Below are positions 62,924 through 64,000 of a stretch of DNA of 64,000 nt, one piece after another. Position 1 is the stretch's first letter; every line of letters starts with the position of its first letter. The stretch is from Lichenicoccus sp965276875 (GTDB lineage Bacteria; Pseudomonadota; Alphaproteobacteria; Acetobacterales; Acetobacteraceae). The stretch covers positions 1,612,001-1,676,000 of the forward strand of contig NZ_OZ255701.1 of NCBI RefSeq assembly GCF_965276875.1. The letters are read 5' to 3'. The notes beneath the pieces were generated by a model that was not told the origin of the DNA, made no database searches, and saw nothing but the letters and a program-made list of their open reading frames with translations. Both the position numbers and the translations under genes were made by a program.

Positions 62924-63721
62924 ATGACCGATGGCACCGAAGGGAGCGAATGGTCCGCCGCGCAATATCTTGCGTTCGAGGCGGAGCGCACGAGGCCGGT
63001 CTACGAGCTTCTCGCCCGCGTAAACAACCGCGAGGTGGCATATGCCGCCGATATCGGTTGCGGTCCGGGGAACTCGACGGCAGTGCTGCGCCAGCAATTT
63101 CCGCACGCCGCGATTATCGGCCTGGACAGCTCCGCCGACATGATCGCAGCGGCGCGGGCGCGTCTGCCTGACATCCATTTCGAACTGGGTGATATCCGGC
63201 CGTGGTGTGACACCGGCGGCACCTTCGATCTCATTCTGGCCAATGCGGTGCTGCAATGGCTGCCGGACCATGCCGCCCTGCTTGCTTCGCTGCTGGGCAA
63301 GCTCGCACCGCTGGGGAGCCTGGCCGTACAGATGCCGGACAATCTCGAAGAGCCGGCGCATCTGGCCATGCGCAAGGTCGCCGCCGACGGCCCCTGGGCG
63401 GATAGGCTGGCGGCGGCCGCGGCCGCGCGAACCGTCATCCATGATGCCGAGTGGTATTTCCGCGCGCTGCGCGCGCTTCACGCGGGAGTCGAGATCTGGC
63501 GCACCACGTATTATCACCCGCTCGGCGGCGCAGCCGCGGTCATCTCGTGGTTGAAGGGCACCGGCCTTCGCCCCTATCTCGCCCGGCTCGCTGCCGGCGA
63601 ACGCGGCGACTTTCTCGCTTGCCTCGAGGCCGAGATCGCACAAGCCTATCCCACTGCCGCGGACGGCACGTTGCTGCTGCCGTTTCCGCGGCTGTTTTTC
63701 GTGGCGAACCGAACCGGCTGA
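62924..63721 (+). CDS. tam: trans-aconitate 2-methyltransferase
   Basis: A 265-residue class I methyltransferase. The AdoMet motif ADIGCGPGNST is at about 41-51, followed by GLDSSADMIAAARARLP, and the Tam-like segments WSAAQYLAFEAERTRPVYEL and NAVLQWLPDH. It methylates trans-aconitate, an inhibitor of aconitase. Start at 62924 with GAGAGG 7 bases before. Confidence 0.85.
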   Translation: MTDGTEGSEWSAAQYLAFEAERTRPVYELLARVNNREVAYAADIGCGPGNSTAVLRQQFPHAAIIGLDSSADMIAAARARLPDIHFELGDIRPWCDTGGTFDLILANAVLQWLPDHAALLASLLGKLAPLGSLAVQMPDNLEEPAHLAMRKVAADGPWADRLAAAAAARTVIHDAEWYFRALRALHAGVEIWRTTYYHPLGGAAAVISWLKGTGLRPYLARLAAGERGDFLACLEAEIAQAYPTAADGTLLLPFPRLFFVANRTG

Positions 63722-63733
63722 ACGTACCTCCCG

Positions 63734-64000
63734 TTAGGGCACCCTCGCGTCGCCCAACAACCCGCGGGCGGCGAAATTGCGCATCAGGCTGCCGATCCCA
63801 AACGACCAGGGCAATGCGGCCTCCGAGTGGGTGACATGATTGATCAGCCGGCCGAGACGCGGGCAGGCGATCTCGACCCTGTCGCCTGGCTTGTGGGTAA
63901 AGCCGCTGCCGATCTCGCCGCGATCCTGCGTCGGCGCGAACAGGGTGCCCAGGAACAGCATGAAGCCATCCGGATACTGGTGGTGGTCGCCGATCGTCTG
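63734..64000 (-). CDS. fumarylacetoacetate hydrolase family protein (C-terminal part, cut by window edge)
   Basis: The last 88 residues are visible, ending at the stop at 63734. The segment IGDHHQYPDGFMLFLGTLFA and HKPGDRVEIACPRLGRLINHV is the C-terminal half of a FAH-fold hydrolase. FAH enzymes cleave C-C bonds of diketo acids in aromatic or sugar-acid breakdown, with a metal in the other half, which lies beyond the window. Substrate unknown. Confidence 0.8.
   Translation of the reverse strand, partial: QTIGDHHQYPDGFMLFLGTLFAPTQDRGEIGSGFTHKPGDRVEIACPRLGRLINHVTHSEAALPWSFGIGSLMRNFAARGLLGDARVP

Overview
The window is a GC-rich (roughly two-thirds G+C by eye), gene-dense stretch of an alphaproteobacterial chromosome. 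The CobN-type (aerobic) cobalamin genes, an ilvB-ilvH-ilvC cluster downstream of miaA, a FrcBCA-like sugar importer and the REP-like GC-rich palindromes fit Rhodospirillales, most likely an Acetobacteraceae-like organism. That placement is inferred from gene content; no rRNA, tRNA or CRISPR array was seen.

Layout. 1-4.5 kb: alpha-galactoside uptake locus (GH36 alpha-galactosidase cut by the left edge, sugar-binding protein, divergent permease pair, flavin reductase). 4.5-6.6 kb: thioesterase / DUF5872-like / DUF3140-like / SDR operon behind a consensus -35 and a strong palindrome. 6.6-11.6 kb: membrane-anchored Mrr-like protein, prolyl oligopeptidase, MFS carrier, fluoride channel CrcB. 11.8-15.3 kb: accessory island with an apparently complete IS256-family element, an orphan antitoxin-like ORF and a putative nuclease-methyltransferase pair. 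15.3-34.3 kb: cobalamin genes in three blocks (cobN-cobW with a membrane protein and an LCAT-like hydrolase; cobP-cobO-cobQ with DUF1636; cobD/cobC head to head). These are interrupted by a glycogen-debranching-type enzyme, a decayed membrane-protein gene, a GNAT and a one-module NRPS whose condensation domain has lost its catalytic histidines. 34.4-40 kb: ilvC, ilvH, ilvB, miaA and serB. 40-46.3 kb: second accessory zone with a low-GC hypothetical gene, a frameshifted AraC/GyrI-type regulator, a mobile-repeat scar, GNATs, a class II Fic protein, an AbrB-Doc toxin-antitoxin pair and a CMP/dCMP-type deaminase. 46.3-53.5 kb: selO, SulP transporter, LysR-pirin pair, maeB. 53.5-59.4 kb: penicillin acylase-like Ntn hydrolase, GH3-family acyl-amido synthetase, alpha/beta hydrolase (overlapping genes), then an MFS carrier. 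59.9-62.8 kb: frcBCA-like importer. 62.9-64 kb: trans-aconitate methyltransferase-like gene and a FAH-family hydrolase cut by the right edge.

How the parts work together. The cobalamin genes cover cobalt insertion (CobN, CobW), corrinoid adenosylation (CobO), amidation (CobQ), aminopropanol arm synthesis and attachment (CobC, CobD) and nucleotide-loop activation (CobP); no cobalamin riboswitch was recognised in front of any block. The ilv block makes branched-chain amino acids. Two sugar importers (alpha-galactoside type without its ATPase, fructose type complete) and an amylo-1,6-glucosidase point to sugar-based heterotrophy.

The most unusual coding arrangement is the Ntn-hydrolase / GH3 / alpha-beta hydrolase operon, which places an amide-bond maker next to a predicted amide-bond breaker and could be an undescribed acyl-amino-acid conjugation cycle. 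Second is the NRPS with a dead condensation domain inside the cobalamin region. Third is a set of small regulatory architectures: the palindrome over the promoter at 4.5 kb, the toxin-antitoxin promoter inside the end of a deaminase gene, and the 42-bp-spaced repeats in front of the Fic gene.
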